Assembly: GCA_024743255.1 (NCBI GenBank)
Contig: JANSWY010000002.1
Span: forward strand, 62,001 to 126,000
Direction of reading: 5' to 3'
Length of the DNA stretch: 64,000 nt
Origin: a bacterium
GTDB taxonomy: Bacteria; Bacteroidota; Bacteroidia; Cytophagales; Cyclobacteriaceae
Shown here one piece after another: positions 52,181 through 60,403 of this stretch. Position 1 is the first letter of the stretch. Every line of letters starts with the position of its first letter. Under the pieces are notes generated by a model. It was not told the origin of the DNA, made no database searches, and was given only the letters and a program-made list of their open reading frames with translations. A program made the translations under genes and the position numbers.

Positions 52181-52693
52181 ATGGAAATATTAAAAGCAGC
52201 CAACGTGTGGGCAAAGGACGAATTGATTTCAGCGATCTTTTTCATTCTATTCGGAGTAATCTTTATTGCAGCTTCAATCGGGTTTTGGCAACTTGGAAAA
52301 ACAGATGTCGCTAAGGCATTTATATACCCAGGATTGGTAGCGGGAATTCTTTTATTAGGGGCTGGACTAGGATTCTATTTCAGTAATAAAACAAGACTAT
52401 CAAACTTTGAAACTGAGTACAAAACTGACTCGTCAGCTTTTATAAAATCAGAAATCGCCAGAGCCGAGAAAACAATTGGAGAGTACCAAAATGTAGCTTT
52501 TAAGGTGTTTCCCTGTATTATAGCAGTTGCAGCTTTATTGATTGTATTTGTCGACAGACCAATTTGGAGAGCCATTTTTATCACTATCATATGTTTTATG
52601 GTTGTACTTTTAATTCTGGATGGTAATGCAAATGCCAGGATGAAGGTATATCATGAACAGTTGGTCACAGAAAAGACCAGACTTGATAAATGA
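52181..52693 (+). CDS. Small four-helix membrane protein of unknown function
   Basis: A 170-residue protein with hydrophobic segments near 16-36, 46-67, 104-122 and 129-148, joined by a charged middle helix (SEIARAEKTIGEYQN). No family recognised. It starts 36 bases after the AraC regulator and may be co-transcribed with it. Confidence 0.75.
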   Translation: MEILKAANVWAKDELISAIFFILFGVIFIAASIGFWQLGKTDVAKAFIYPGLVAGILLLGAGLGFYFSNKTRLSNFETEYKTDSSAFIKSEIARAEKTIGEYQNVAFKVFPCIIAVAALLIVFVDRPIWRAIFITIICFMVVLLILDGNANARMKVYHEQLVTEKTRLDK

Positions 52694-52760
52694 TCTCTCT
52701 CAGATGTTTCATGATTCAAAAAATCTTCGATATTTGGCATCTGAATTTTAAATAAGCAAC

Positions 52761-53366
52761 ATGTCAAAAGAAAAATTTTATCATGTAGGTGAGCTAAGTA
52801 CTGAGCAACCTGCTAAGACGCAATATGAATCCACAAAGTTTGCAAAAGCGAAACATCCTGAGCCATATAGATTTGAAGTAAACCTAAGTGCAGAAGCTGG
52901 TAAAATGCAGAGTAAAACGGGAGTAGTATCTGTAAATATCCCTGGCTTTAGTCCGGTAAAATTATATTGTGACGAGCAACCACCAGTAGGTGAGGACACA
53001 GCTCCACCGCCATTGGCATTTTTCTCGGCAGGAATCGGGTTTTGTCTGATGACACACCTAACAGACATTCTTACAGCAAGAAAGATTCAGGTGGACAGTT
53101 TAAAGCTTGAGCAGAGAATTGTCTTCAGGACAAATCTTGGACACATGAGAGATCATGGGTATATGACTAACGGTGGTTGTGATATCGTTGAAACACATGT
53201 TATCATTGAAAGTCCAGAGCCTGAAGAAAACATTAAAGATCTACTAAATGAAGCTGAAAATGGATGCATGGCACATTACGCTTTGAGAAACCCCATTCCA
53301 TGGACAACCAGATTGGTCTATAACGGAAAGGAAGCTATAAATCGTTCTTCAGAGACTCATAATTAG
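52761..53366 (+). CDS. OsmC-family protein
   Basis: A 201-residue OsmC/Ohr-fold protein. The first conserved Cys is in FFSAGIGFCLMTHLTDILTARKI and the second in GCMAHYALRNPIPW. Members are Cys-based peroxidases acting on organic hydroperoxides; the extended N-terminus and the NGGCDIVETHV segment place this one among the less characterised OsmC-like group. Independent transcript likely. Confidence 0.88.
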   Translation: MSKEKFYHVGELSTEQPAKTQYESTKFAKAKHPEPYRFEVNLSAEAGKMQSKTGVVSVNIPGFSPVKLYCDEQPPVGEDTAPPPLAFFSAGIGFCLMTHLTDILTARKIQVDSLKLEQRIVFRTNLGHMRDHGYMTNGGCDIVETHVIIESPEPEENIKDLLNEAENGCMAHYALRNPIPWTTRLVYNGKEAINRSSETHN

Positions 53367-53622
53367 TTAGGCAAATGAGCCTACTTTGTGGAGCAAAATT
53401 GTTAACCACACAGGTTCCAAATCAGGGCAAAAAACATAAAACTTTATTATAGTTAATATTTATAGAATTTATCATTCTTTATGAATCACCCTCTAAATCG
53501 AGGTTTAATGCATTGGGAATGATGATATGCGTAATACTTGAGGTCAAAAGTTTCTCAGAGTGTGTAGGATGAAGTGAAATTTATTCGTTCTCGCAATTGG
53601 GAAATGTATCACATTACTGAGG

Positions 53623-53630
53623 TACTTTTG
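53623..53630 (+). promoter_or_regulatory. -7 promoter box, leaderless SulP transcript
   Basis: TACTTTTG is an exact TAnnTTTG match and ends four bases before the ATG at 53635, so the predicted transcript starts at or next to the start codon. A TTG lies at 53597-53599. The remaining 250 bases of this gap show no gene. Confidence 0.5.
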
Positions 53631-53634
53631 GCGC

Positions 53635-55839
53635 ATGAGTTCAGAGCTGTACAAAAACGGGGTTTCCAGTCTCAAAAAATATTGGAAAGATGATTTAGTT
53701 TCTGGTTTCATGGTCTCATTGATTGCACTACCTCTTTGTTTAGGTATTGCAGTTGCCTCAGGGGTTCCCCCAATGTCTGGATTGATTGCAGCAATTGTTG
53801 GCGGATTGTTCATGTCCAGAGTTACCGGATCTTTTGTCACCATTAGTGGACCCGCTGCTGGACTTATAGTTGTAAACCTTGCTGCAGTTGAATCTCTTGG
53901 ACAAGGTGACATGCTTGCTGGTTACAAATATGCCTTGGCAGCATTTCTAGTTGCAGGAATCATTCAAATGATATTAGGCTTCCTGAAGGTAGGGAAATTT
54001 GGAGATTTCTTTCCTTCTGCAGCTGTACATGGAATGCTAGCTGCAATAGGCGTCATCATTATTGTAAAACAGCTATTTGTTGCATTAGACTACACGCCAA
54101 AAGCTGGTCAGGGACATGGAATTCTTGGATCTATCATTCAAATTCCCGATGCTTTTATCAATATGAATCCTGAGATTGCTATCATCTCACTTATCAGTAT
54201 TTTCATATTAATAATTCATCCACATATTAAATTCAAGCCAATCAAGATGATTCCAGCTCCTATGTGGGTAATCATTTGCTCTATTCCTTTTTCTCACATA
54301 TTTGATCTGTTTCATGAGCATAATTATAAGTTGATTGGGCATGTATATGAATTGGGACCTAAAAACCTTGTTCACTTGCCTGATAGTGTACTTCAAGGTA
54401 TAGTATTACCCGATTTTGGAATGAGCTTCACTGGTGTATTCTGGGTAGCTGTTATAAGCATCTCATTAGTCGCAAGCCTGGAATCTTTATTAAGTGCACA
54501 AGCTGTAGACACATTGGATCCATACCACAGGAAATCCAACCTAAACAGGGATGTTTCAGCAATGGGTGCTGGTAGTGCGATATCTGGGTTTCTTGGCGGA
54601 TTACCGATGATTTCAGAGATTGTTAGAAGTTCTGCAAATATTGGAAATGGCGGTAAAACTCAGTGGGCCAACTTTTTCCATGGTGGTTTCTTATTGTTGT
54701 TTCTGTTACTTGGAAAACCGATTATTGAGCAGATTCCACTGGCAGCTCTTGCTGCGATGCTGATTCATGTAGGGTTTCGGCTAGCGTCACCAACGGAATT
54801 CAAGCATGTCTATAAAATAGGAAAGGAGCAACTATTGATTTTCCTAACCACTTTAATCACGGTTCTAGCAACGGATTTGATTATTGGAGTTCTTGCTGGA
54901 ATCTTAATGCAGGTTGTGATTCATTTGTATTATGGTGCGCCACTAAAGTTCTTATTTAAATCAAGATTTGATTATGCTCGTGATCAGGATAAGGATGTCA
55001 TTTTTCTTCAGCATTCAGCAATTTTCTCCAACTACATTTCTTTGAAATCAGAGATAGAAAGAAGAAGAGAACAGGGAAGACTTGTGATTGATTTTACTCA
55101 TGTAAACCTGATAGACCACACTTTTAGAACTCATCTTACAGGTTTAATCAAAGAATGGGATAAAGAAGGCAAACAATTAATACTCGAGAATGCAGAACAT
55201 CTGATTCCAGTATCTGATCACCCTCTTGCAACTCAAGTCAAGAAAGATGCTATTCCTGTTTTAGAAGAAAAACTAAATAAGCATCAGCTCCATCTTAAAA
55301 GTATTGCTTCCAAAAATGAATGGAAATTCCTTCCAGCAAAAACGATCTCTTTTGACAATTTTGTCGGGTTCAATTTTGGAGTCAATAGCAAAATAGTTCA
55401 TGCTCAGAATATAGTATCCGGCAAATATGAAGGTGTTAGATTAATCTATTCTGAGATAGTATACGATAAAACACCTGAGACACCATCGGCAGATTCACAG
55501 TTATCTGCACTTTTAATTAAGCCAGCTACTGGAATACCAGTTTTTGTGCTTGAGCGAGAAGGGTTCTTTGAGAAAGTAACCGATCTGGCCTCTCGTTCGG
55601 ATATAGACTTTGATGCTTATCCAGTCTTTTCTGATAAGTTTGTGTTAAAAGGGCCTAATGAAAAGGCGATAAGAAGCTTCTTTCATCCGGGCATCATCCG
55701 CAAAGTAGAACAGTATCCAAATTTCCACATGGAGAGCAATGGAGAGGCCATTCTACTATATAGATTTGATAAGTCGGAAGATGATGAGTCTATAAGTGAG
55801 TTAATGCGGTTTGGGAAGATGATGGCTCTTATGGTGTAA
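53635..55839 (+). CDS. SulP-family anion transporter with STAS domain and extra C-terminal domain
   Basis: A 734-residue transporter for sulphate, bicarbonate or a similar anion. The membrane part (about 1-435) opens with the family hallmark DLVSGFMVSLIALPLCLGIAVASGVPP and contains GGLPMISEIVRSSANIGNGGKT. A STAS domain follows (about 440-555; RLVIDFTHVNLIDHT). About 170 further residues (565-734) form a separate domain with DAYPVFSDKFVLKGPNEKAIRSFF. That tail is not part of standard SulP proteins and is unidentified. Exact substrate cannot be told from sequence. Confidence 0.93.
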   Translation: MSSELYKNGVSSLKKYWKDDLVSGFMVSLIALPLCLGIAVASGVPPMSGLIAAIVGGLFMSRVTGSFVTISGPAAGLIVVNLAAVESLGQGDMLAGYKYALAAFLVAGIIQMILGFLKVGKFGDFFPSAAVHGMLAAIGVIIIVKQLFVALDYTPKAGQGHGILGSIIQIPDAFINMNPEIAIISLISIFILIIHPHIKFKPIKMIPAPMWVIICSIPFSHIFDLFHEHNYKLIGHVYELGPKNLVHLPDSVLQGIVLPDFGMSFTGVFWVAVISISLVASLESLLSAQAVDTLDPYHRKSNLNRDVSAMGAGSAISGFLGGLPMISEIVRSSANIGNGGKTQWANFFHGGFLLLFLLLGKPIIEQIPLAALAAMLIHVGFRLASPTEFKHVYKIGKEQLLIFLTTLITVLATDLIIGVLAGILMQVVIHLYYGAPLKFLFKSRFDYARDQDKDVIFLQHSAIFSNYISLKSEIERRREQGRLVIDFTHVNLIDHTFRTHLTGLIKEWDKEGKQLILENAEHLIPVSDHPLATQVKKDAIPVLEEKLNKHQLHLKSIASKNEWKFLPAKTISFDNFVGFNFGVNSKIVHAQNIVSGKYEGVRLIYSEIVYDKTPETPSADSQLSALLIKPATGIPVFVLEREGFFEKVTDLASRSDIDFDAYPVFSDKFVLKGPNEKAIRSFFHPGIIRKVEQYPNFHMESNGEAILLYRFDKSEDDESISELMRFGKMMALMV

Positions 55840-55916
55840 AAAACTCATGTTGCCACAAAGTAACAACTACTTTAGATTTTACATTCATAATCCAACTTAT
55901 GGTGTCCTAACTAACA

Positions 55917-55944
55917 CAAATCAACACCTAATTGTGTGTATTTG
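55917..55944. promoter_or_regulatory. Imperfect 28-base dyad upstream of padR-like gene
   Basis: CAAAT...ACAC / GTGT...ATTTG arms around CTAATT, with two mismatched bases per arm. It lies about 150 bases before the PadR start. Possible operator; weak support. The rest of the 258-base gap shows nothing clear. Confidence 0.25.
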
Positions 55945-56097
55945 AAGAAATAGATACCTCGATAATGTAAGGATGGGCAACTTTATATAAGTCGTAAGTT
56001 CTCCCACAATTAAAAATGTCTCAAAAAATTAGTTACAAGATTGCAACCATTGATTATATTGGTTGTCATTATAGACAAAGGTGAAACAAATAGAATT

Positions 56098-56436
56098 ATG
56101 AAAGGAACTCATTTAGGTGAATTTGAAGAGCTTGTTCTTCTTACTGTTGGTATTTTACATGATGATGCGTACGGTCTGGCAATCACTGATGAGCTAAAAG
56201 CTAAAACGGGTAGATCAGTAATGATAAGTTCGGTACATAGAGCTTTAGTGCGACTGGAAGACAAAGGATATCTTAAATCACACATGGGAGGAGCGAAAGA
56301 GGAGAGAGGCGGACGTGAGAAAAGGTTATATGAGCTCACCAAGTCAGGAATTAAGGTGTTGAATCAAACAAAAGAATTACGTAATTCTATGTGGGAACTT
56401 GTACCAAAAATAGTGTGGAAAGGAAACATTCAATGA
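56098..56436 (+). CDS. PadR-family transcriptional regulator
   Basis: A 112-residue winged-helix regulator; ATG at 56098 (MKGTHLGEFEELVLLTVGILHDDAYG) is the family start, whereas the open frame extends 19 codons upstream without resemblance. The recognition part is SVHRALVRLEDKGYLKS, then a wing GGREKRLYELTKSG. PadR genes directly followed by prefix-domain FtsX permeases form a common Bacteroidota pair; here the stop overlaps the next start (ATGA). Confidence 0.93.
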   Translation: MKGTHLGEFEELVLLTVGILHDDAYGLAITDELKAKTGRSVMISSVHRALVRLEDKGYLKSHMGGAKEERGGREKRLYELTKSGIKVLNQTKELRNSMWELVPKIVWKGNIQ

Positions 56437-59046
56437 AAAACCCTAAACCACCCATTTGGGCAGTAAAATTCCTTAAAGCATTTATAAGAAATGATTTATT
56501 GGATGCCGTACAAGGAGATCTGGAAGAGCTTTATAATCAGAAGATGTAGAGAAATCGGAAGACGTAGAGCCAATTGGCTATTTTGTTGGAATGTAATTCA
56601 ATTCTTTCAACCATTTGCCATTCGAAAATCTAGCGATTCGTCGCTTTGGTCAATATACTTAAATCAAATAATCATGTTCAAACACAATTTAACCCTGGCG
56701 GTAAGGAATTTCAAGAAACATAAAAGCATGTTTTTTATTAACCTCACTGGTTTAACCACTGGTATCGCGTGCACGCTTTTAATTTATATGTGGGTTATCG
56801 ATGAGTTGTCAATAGACAAATTTCACAAATATGAAGATCGAATTTATCAAGTAATGGAGTACCTTCATTATTCAGAAGGCACCCGAACTCACAAATCCAC
56901 TTCGGGGTTTCTAGCTCAGAGTATGGAAGAAGAGTTTCCTGAAATCGAACGAGCTGTTAGCATAGCAGCTCCTTTTTTAATAGATGACATGGTATTGAAT
57001 CATGATCAAAACATATTTAAAGGTGTGGGACAATTTGTAGGAAGGGACTTCTTCAATGTGTTTACATATGTGTTGAAAAAAGGAACTCCTGATCAAGTTT
57101 TAAAAGACAAAAATTCCATAGTTCTTTCCGAATCAATGGCTTTGAAGCTATTTGGTAAAATTGATGAGAGTGTTATTGGGAAACAAATTCAATGGGAATC
57201 AGAAGAAATGACCCAAACTGTAATTGTTGCTGGAATATTTGAAAACGTTCCTTCAAATTCCTCTTCCCAATTTGATTTTGTCTTGTCGTATGAACATTTT
57301 CTAGGACAAGATGATACTTTTCACCACTGGGGAAATTATGGTCCTTATGCCTTTCTTTTACTAAAGGAAGGTACTGACCTCAACTCGTTTAATGAAAAGA
57401 TTAAGAACTATCTTGATTCAAAGGGAATAGAAGGACGAGAATTATTTATACAGCAGTACTCCGATAATTATCTGTACGGAACATATAAAAATGGGAAACA
57501 AGCTGGAGGTAGGATTGAATATGTCAGACTATTCTCAATAATTGCAATTGTCATATTGGTGATAGCTTGCATCAACTTCATGAACCTTTCCACTGCACGA
57601 GGCTCCACTAGAATGAAAGAGGTTGGTGTAAAAAAAACACTGGGAGCTAATCGATATACATTGATGTGGCAATACTTCATTGAATCGTTAGCTATATCCT
57701 TTGTGTCACTTGCTTTGGCAGTGCTGATGATGACGGCTATTCTTCCAACTTTCAATGACATAACTGGTAAGTCCATTGGTCTGTCATTTGATATCTATAT
57801 GGTAGTCACTTTTATTGGTATTACAGTAATCACTGGTTTGCTGGCTGGTGTATATCCAGCATTATACCTATCGAAGTTTAATCCAATTATGGTATTGAAA
57901 GGGAAACTTAATACTTCATTTGGAGAAGTCTGGGCCAGAAGAGGATTGGTACTTGTTCAATTTACGATCTCAATTATTCTGATAGTTGCAGTTGTTATTA
58001 TTCACAAGCAAGTAGATTATGTTCAAAACAAAAGTATTGGTTACGATAAAGATAGAGTTCTTCAAATTACACCAAACGGAAAGTCTACTCAAAAATTGGA
58101 AACTTTCATTTCAGAAATTAAACGAGTTCCGGGAGTTAAAAATGCATCGGCTATTGGACATAGCCTGGTAAAGTCTGGATTCCATACCTACAATCTGGAT
58201 TGGGAAGGAAAAGACCCAAACCATTCCACCAGATTTGAAATTGCAGAAGTTACACATGAACTTTTTGAGACACTGGAATTGGAACTTAAATCTGGCAGGA
58301 CCTTTTCCTCAGATTTCGGGTCAGAACATACCAAGGTAGTTTGCAATGAAAAAGCTATAGAATCCATGGCAATGAAAGGTGATCCGATAGGTAAGCATTT
58401 CACATTGTGGGGTGATGATATGGAAGTAATCGGAGTAGTAAAAGATTTCCATTTTGAATCAATGCGAAAACACATAAAACCAATGATTTTCATATTTGAC
58501 CCATCAGAAGCAGATGATGTAATACTTAGGATCGAAAAAGGGAGAGAAGCTGAAACTTTGGTGTTGCTAAGGGAATTTCATGACAAATTCAATCCTGGTT
58601 ATGAATTCGATTACAAATTTCTTAAGGACGATTATGAGGCTCAATATAAAAGTGAACAAAGAGTATCAACCATTTCAGAATATTTTGCAGGAATTGCTAT
58701 TCTAATATCATGTCTTGGGCTTTTCGGCCTTGCTACATTCTCAGCTGAAAGACGAGCAAAAGAAATTGGGATAAGGAAAATCCTTGGTTCCAGTCTACTG
58801 GGTATCATCAGACTACTAACATTAGACTTTACCAGAATTGTCGGTTTAGCAATATTAATTGCTCTACCATTAAGTTATCTTATTGCTCAATATTGGTTGA
58901 ACGGATTTGCTTACAGAGTTCAAGCTAATTGGTGGTTATTTTTAGGGATTGGTATAATGGTTCTTGTGCTTTCGTGGATTGTTGTAGGCTGGCAAACTTT
59001 GAAAGCAGCACTTATTAATCCTGCAGAGTTCTTAAGGGATGAGTAA
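56433..59046 (+). pseudogene. PadR-linked FtsX permease gene split by a +1 frameshift in the prefix domain
   Basis: From ATG 56433 the frame encodes the permease prefix domain 2 (KNPKPPIWAVKFLKAF, GDLEELYNQKM) but stops at TAG 56547-56549. The next frame continues the same domain without a gap (REIGRRRANWLF, NVIQFFQPFAIRK) and then the permease. Removing one T at 56547 restores a single 870-codon frame reading NQKM-REIGRRRANW. It is therefore a one-base insertion (mutation or assembly error) rather than a real gene end. The permease part could still be made from ATG 56674. Confidence 0.8.
56674..59046 (+). CDS. FtsX-like ABC transporter permease (MacB type), downstream part of the split gene
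   Basis: A 790-residue permease if started at 56674 (MFKHNLTLAVRNFKKHK), which is the standard beginning of prefix-less FtsX permeases; the open frame itself reaches back to 56491. Layout matches the permease at 12800: first helix, MacB periplasmic core (SIDKFHKYEDRIYQVME), FtsX block with NLSTARGSTRMKEVGVKKTLGA, second periplasmic part, last FtsX block with SAERRAKEIGIRKILGS and the closing NPAEFLRDE. No ATPase gene is adjacent. Whether it is translated depends on reinitiation or repair of the frameshift. Confidence 0.85.
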   Translation: MFKHNLTLAVRNFKKHKSMFFINLTGLTTGIACTLLIYMWVIDELSIDKFHKYEDRIYQVMEYLHYSEGTRTHKSTSGFLAQSMEEEFPEIERAVSIAAPFLIDDMVLNHDQNIFKGVGQFVGRDFFNVFTYVLKKGTPDQVLKDKNSIVLSESMALKLFGKIDESVIGKQIQWESEEMTQTVIVAGIFENVPSNSSSQFDFVLSYEHFLGQDDTFHHWGNYGPYAFLLLKEGTDLNSFNEKIKNYLDSKGIEGRELFIQQYSDNYLYGTYKNGKQAGGRIEYVRLFSIIAIVILVIACINFMNLSTARGSTRMKEVGVKKTLGANRYTLMWQYFIESLAISFVSLALAVLMMTAILPTFNDITGKSIGLSFDIYMVVTFIGITVITGLLAGVYPALYLSKFNPIMVLKGKLNTSFGEVWARRGLVLVQFTISIILIVAVVIIHKQVDYVQNKSIGYDKDRVLQITPNGKSTQKLETFISEIKRVPGVKNASAIGHSLVKSGFHTYNLDWEGKDPNHSTRFEIAEVTHELFETLELELKSGRTFSSDFGSEHTKVVCNEKAIESMAMKGDPIGKHFTLWGDDMEVIGVVKDFHFESMRKHIKPMIFIFDPSEADDVILRIEKGREAETLVLLREFHDKFNPGYEFDYKFLKDDYEAQYKSEQRVSTISEYFAGIAILISCLGLFGLATFSAERRAKEIGIRKILGSSLLGIIRLLTLDFTRIVGLAILIALPLSYLIAQYWLNGFAYRVQANWWLFLGIGIMVLVLSWIVVGWQTLKAALINPAEFLRDE

Positions 59047-59183
59047 AGGGTTCTTGAACTTGCCAATCGAGAAAAATCTATCGTCTACTTTCCATAAGTA
59101 AAAAAATGTTGTCAGAGAATAATTAATAAAAGTGCTGGGGTTGATCCTTACTATCGCGTTTGATATTAAGAAACTCAGCAACT

Positions 59184-60332
59184 ATGATCAAATTCAGCAC
59201 CTTTATATTCATTGTTTCTACAACATGGTGCCATTGCACAGCTCAATCTTTTGGAGAAAAAGAAGCATACCCACACGATATCCGGCAAATACACAGCGGA
59301 CACAGTTTAACTGATCCGCTATTTGCTTTCCCATGGCCCGGGCAATATCGGTATATGATGAGTGAAGTGTTTGGTGCAGATATGGATTATATCACACAAG
59401 CCACAATTCCTGGGTCTCCAATGTTCTGGAGATGGGACAATGAAGAAATGCTTGAACCCAATTCGGCTCGATACAATATTGATCAGTATGAACTTTTAGT
59501 GATTACAGAAGGTATTCCAATTCCCGGCTCTCCAGGTGACATATCAGAAGCAAGTGGCTCATTTGCTAACTATGTAAACAATGCCTGGGAAAATGGCAAT
59601 AACGGATTCGGAGCTCCCACACTTTTATGGACAACCTGGATCAATATTGATGATTCTGATGGACCTTTCCGAGAACTATTGGATACTTATGAGACATATT
59701 GGGAAGAGATGATGGATTATGCCAACAGTCAATTACCAGAAGGTGCAACACCTGTATTTATCATTCCCGGCCATAGAATGATGGCCAGAATCTACGATGA
59801 TATAGAAGATGGGCTGGTTCCCGGGATAAATGATATCTCTGAATTATTTGATGATACCATTCATCCAAATGAGCTCGGAGCATATGCTATTGCTATGATC
59901 CATTATACCTGTATTTATAACACAAGCCCTGTAGGGTTACCAACGGTATTACATTATGACTGGGAACTACCAAATCAACAAATTCCTTCAGATGAATTGG
60001 CTCTCTACTTTCAGGAAATGGTGTATGAAGTAGTAACTAATTATGAAAGAACAGGAGTAAGAGGAGAGGGGAATTCAGTGATAACAAGTATTGGTCAAAA
60101 TAAGGAAACCAACTTTGTTTATCCTAACCCAAGTATTCGCGAATTCACAATTAACTCTATTGAACCGATCGCTAATAAGGTTACGTTAATGAACTTGAAA
60201 GGCCAATTGGTAAAGGAGTTTGCAATAAATGAATCACAAAGAAACACATTCAATATCAGTGATATTCCAGATGGAATCTATGCTGTTTTTATTGACGATG
60301 TATTGATTGAAAAGCTTATTGTTAGGCACTGA
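59184..60332 (+). CDS. SGNH-hydrolase-like secreted protein with T9SS sorting domain
   Basis: A 382-residue protein starting at the ATG at 59184 (signal peptide IKFSTFIFIVSTTWCHCTA). The GHSLTD block carries candidate nucleophile Ser41; a late DDTIHPNELGAYA block carries Asp224 and His227, as in SGNH/GDSL esterases. The C-terminus from about residue 305 is a T9SS sorting domain (VYPNPSIREFTI ... KLIVRH). Probably an extracellular esterase; the usual Gly and Asn oxyanion blocks were not located with confidence, so activity is a guess. Followed by a strong bidirectional terminator. Confidence 0.8.
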   Translation: MIKFSTFIFIVSTTWCHCTAQSFGEKEAYPHDIRQIHSGHSLTDPLFAFPWPGQYRYMMSEVFGADMDYITQATIPGSPMFWRWDNEEMLEPNSARYNIDQYELLVITEGIPIPGSPGDISEASGSFANYVNNAWENGNNGFGAPTLLWTTWINIDDSDGPFRELLDTYETYWEEMMDYANSQLPEGATPVFIIPGHRMMARIYDDIEDGLVPGINDISELFDDTIHPNELGAYAIAMIHYTCIYNTSPVGLPTVLHYDWELPNQQIPSDELALYFQEMVYEVVTNYERTGVRGEGNSVITSIGQNKETNFVYPNPSIREFTINSIEPIANKVTLMNLKGQLVKEFAINESQRNTFNISDIPDGIYAVFIDDVLIEKLIVRH

Positions 60333-60341
60333 CAATAAAAA

Positions 60342-60378
60342 AGAGGATTCTCATAATTCGCCAAATTGAGAATCCTCT
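60342..60378. terminator. Bidirectional terminator
   Basis: Perfect 12-base stem AGAGGATTCTCA (60342-60353) / TGAGAATCCTCT (60367-60378), 13-base loop, with A-rich flank on the left and T-rich flank on the right, between the converging SGNH-like and S9 peptidase genes. Confidence 0.9.
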
Positions 60379-60403
60379 ACTTTTTATAGACTTATAAGAT
60401 TCG

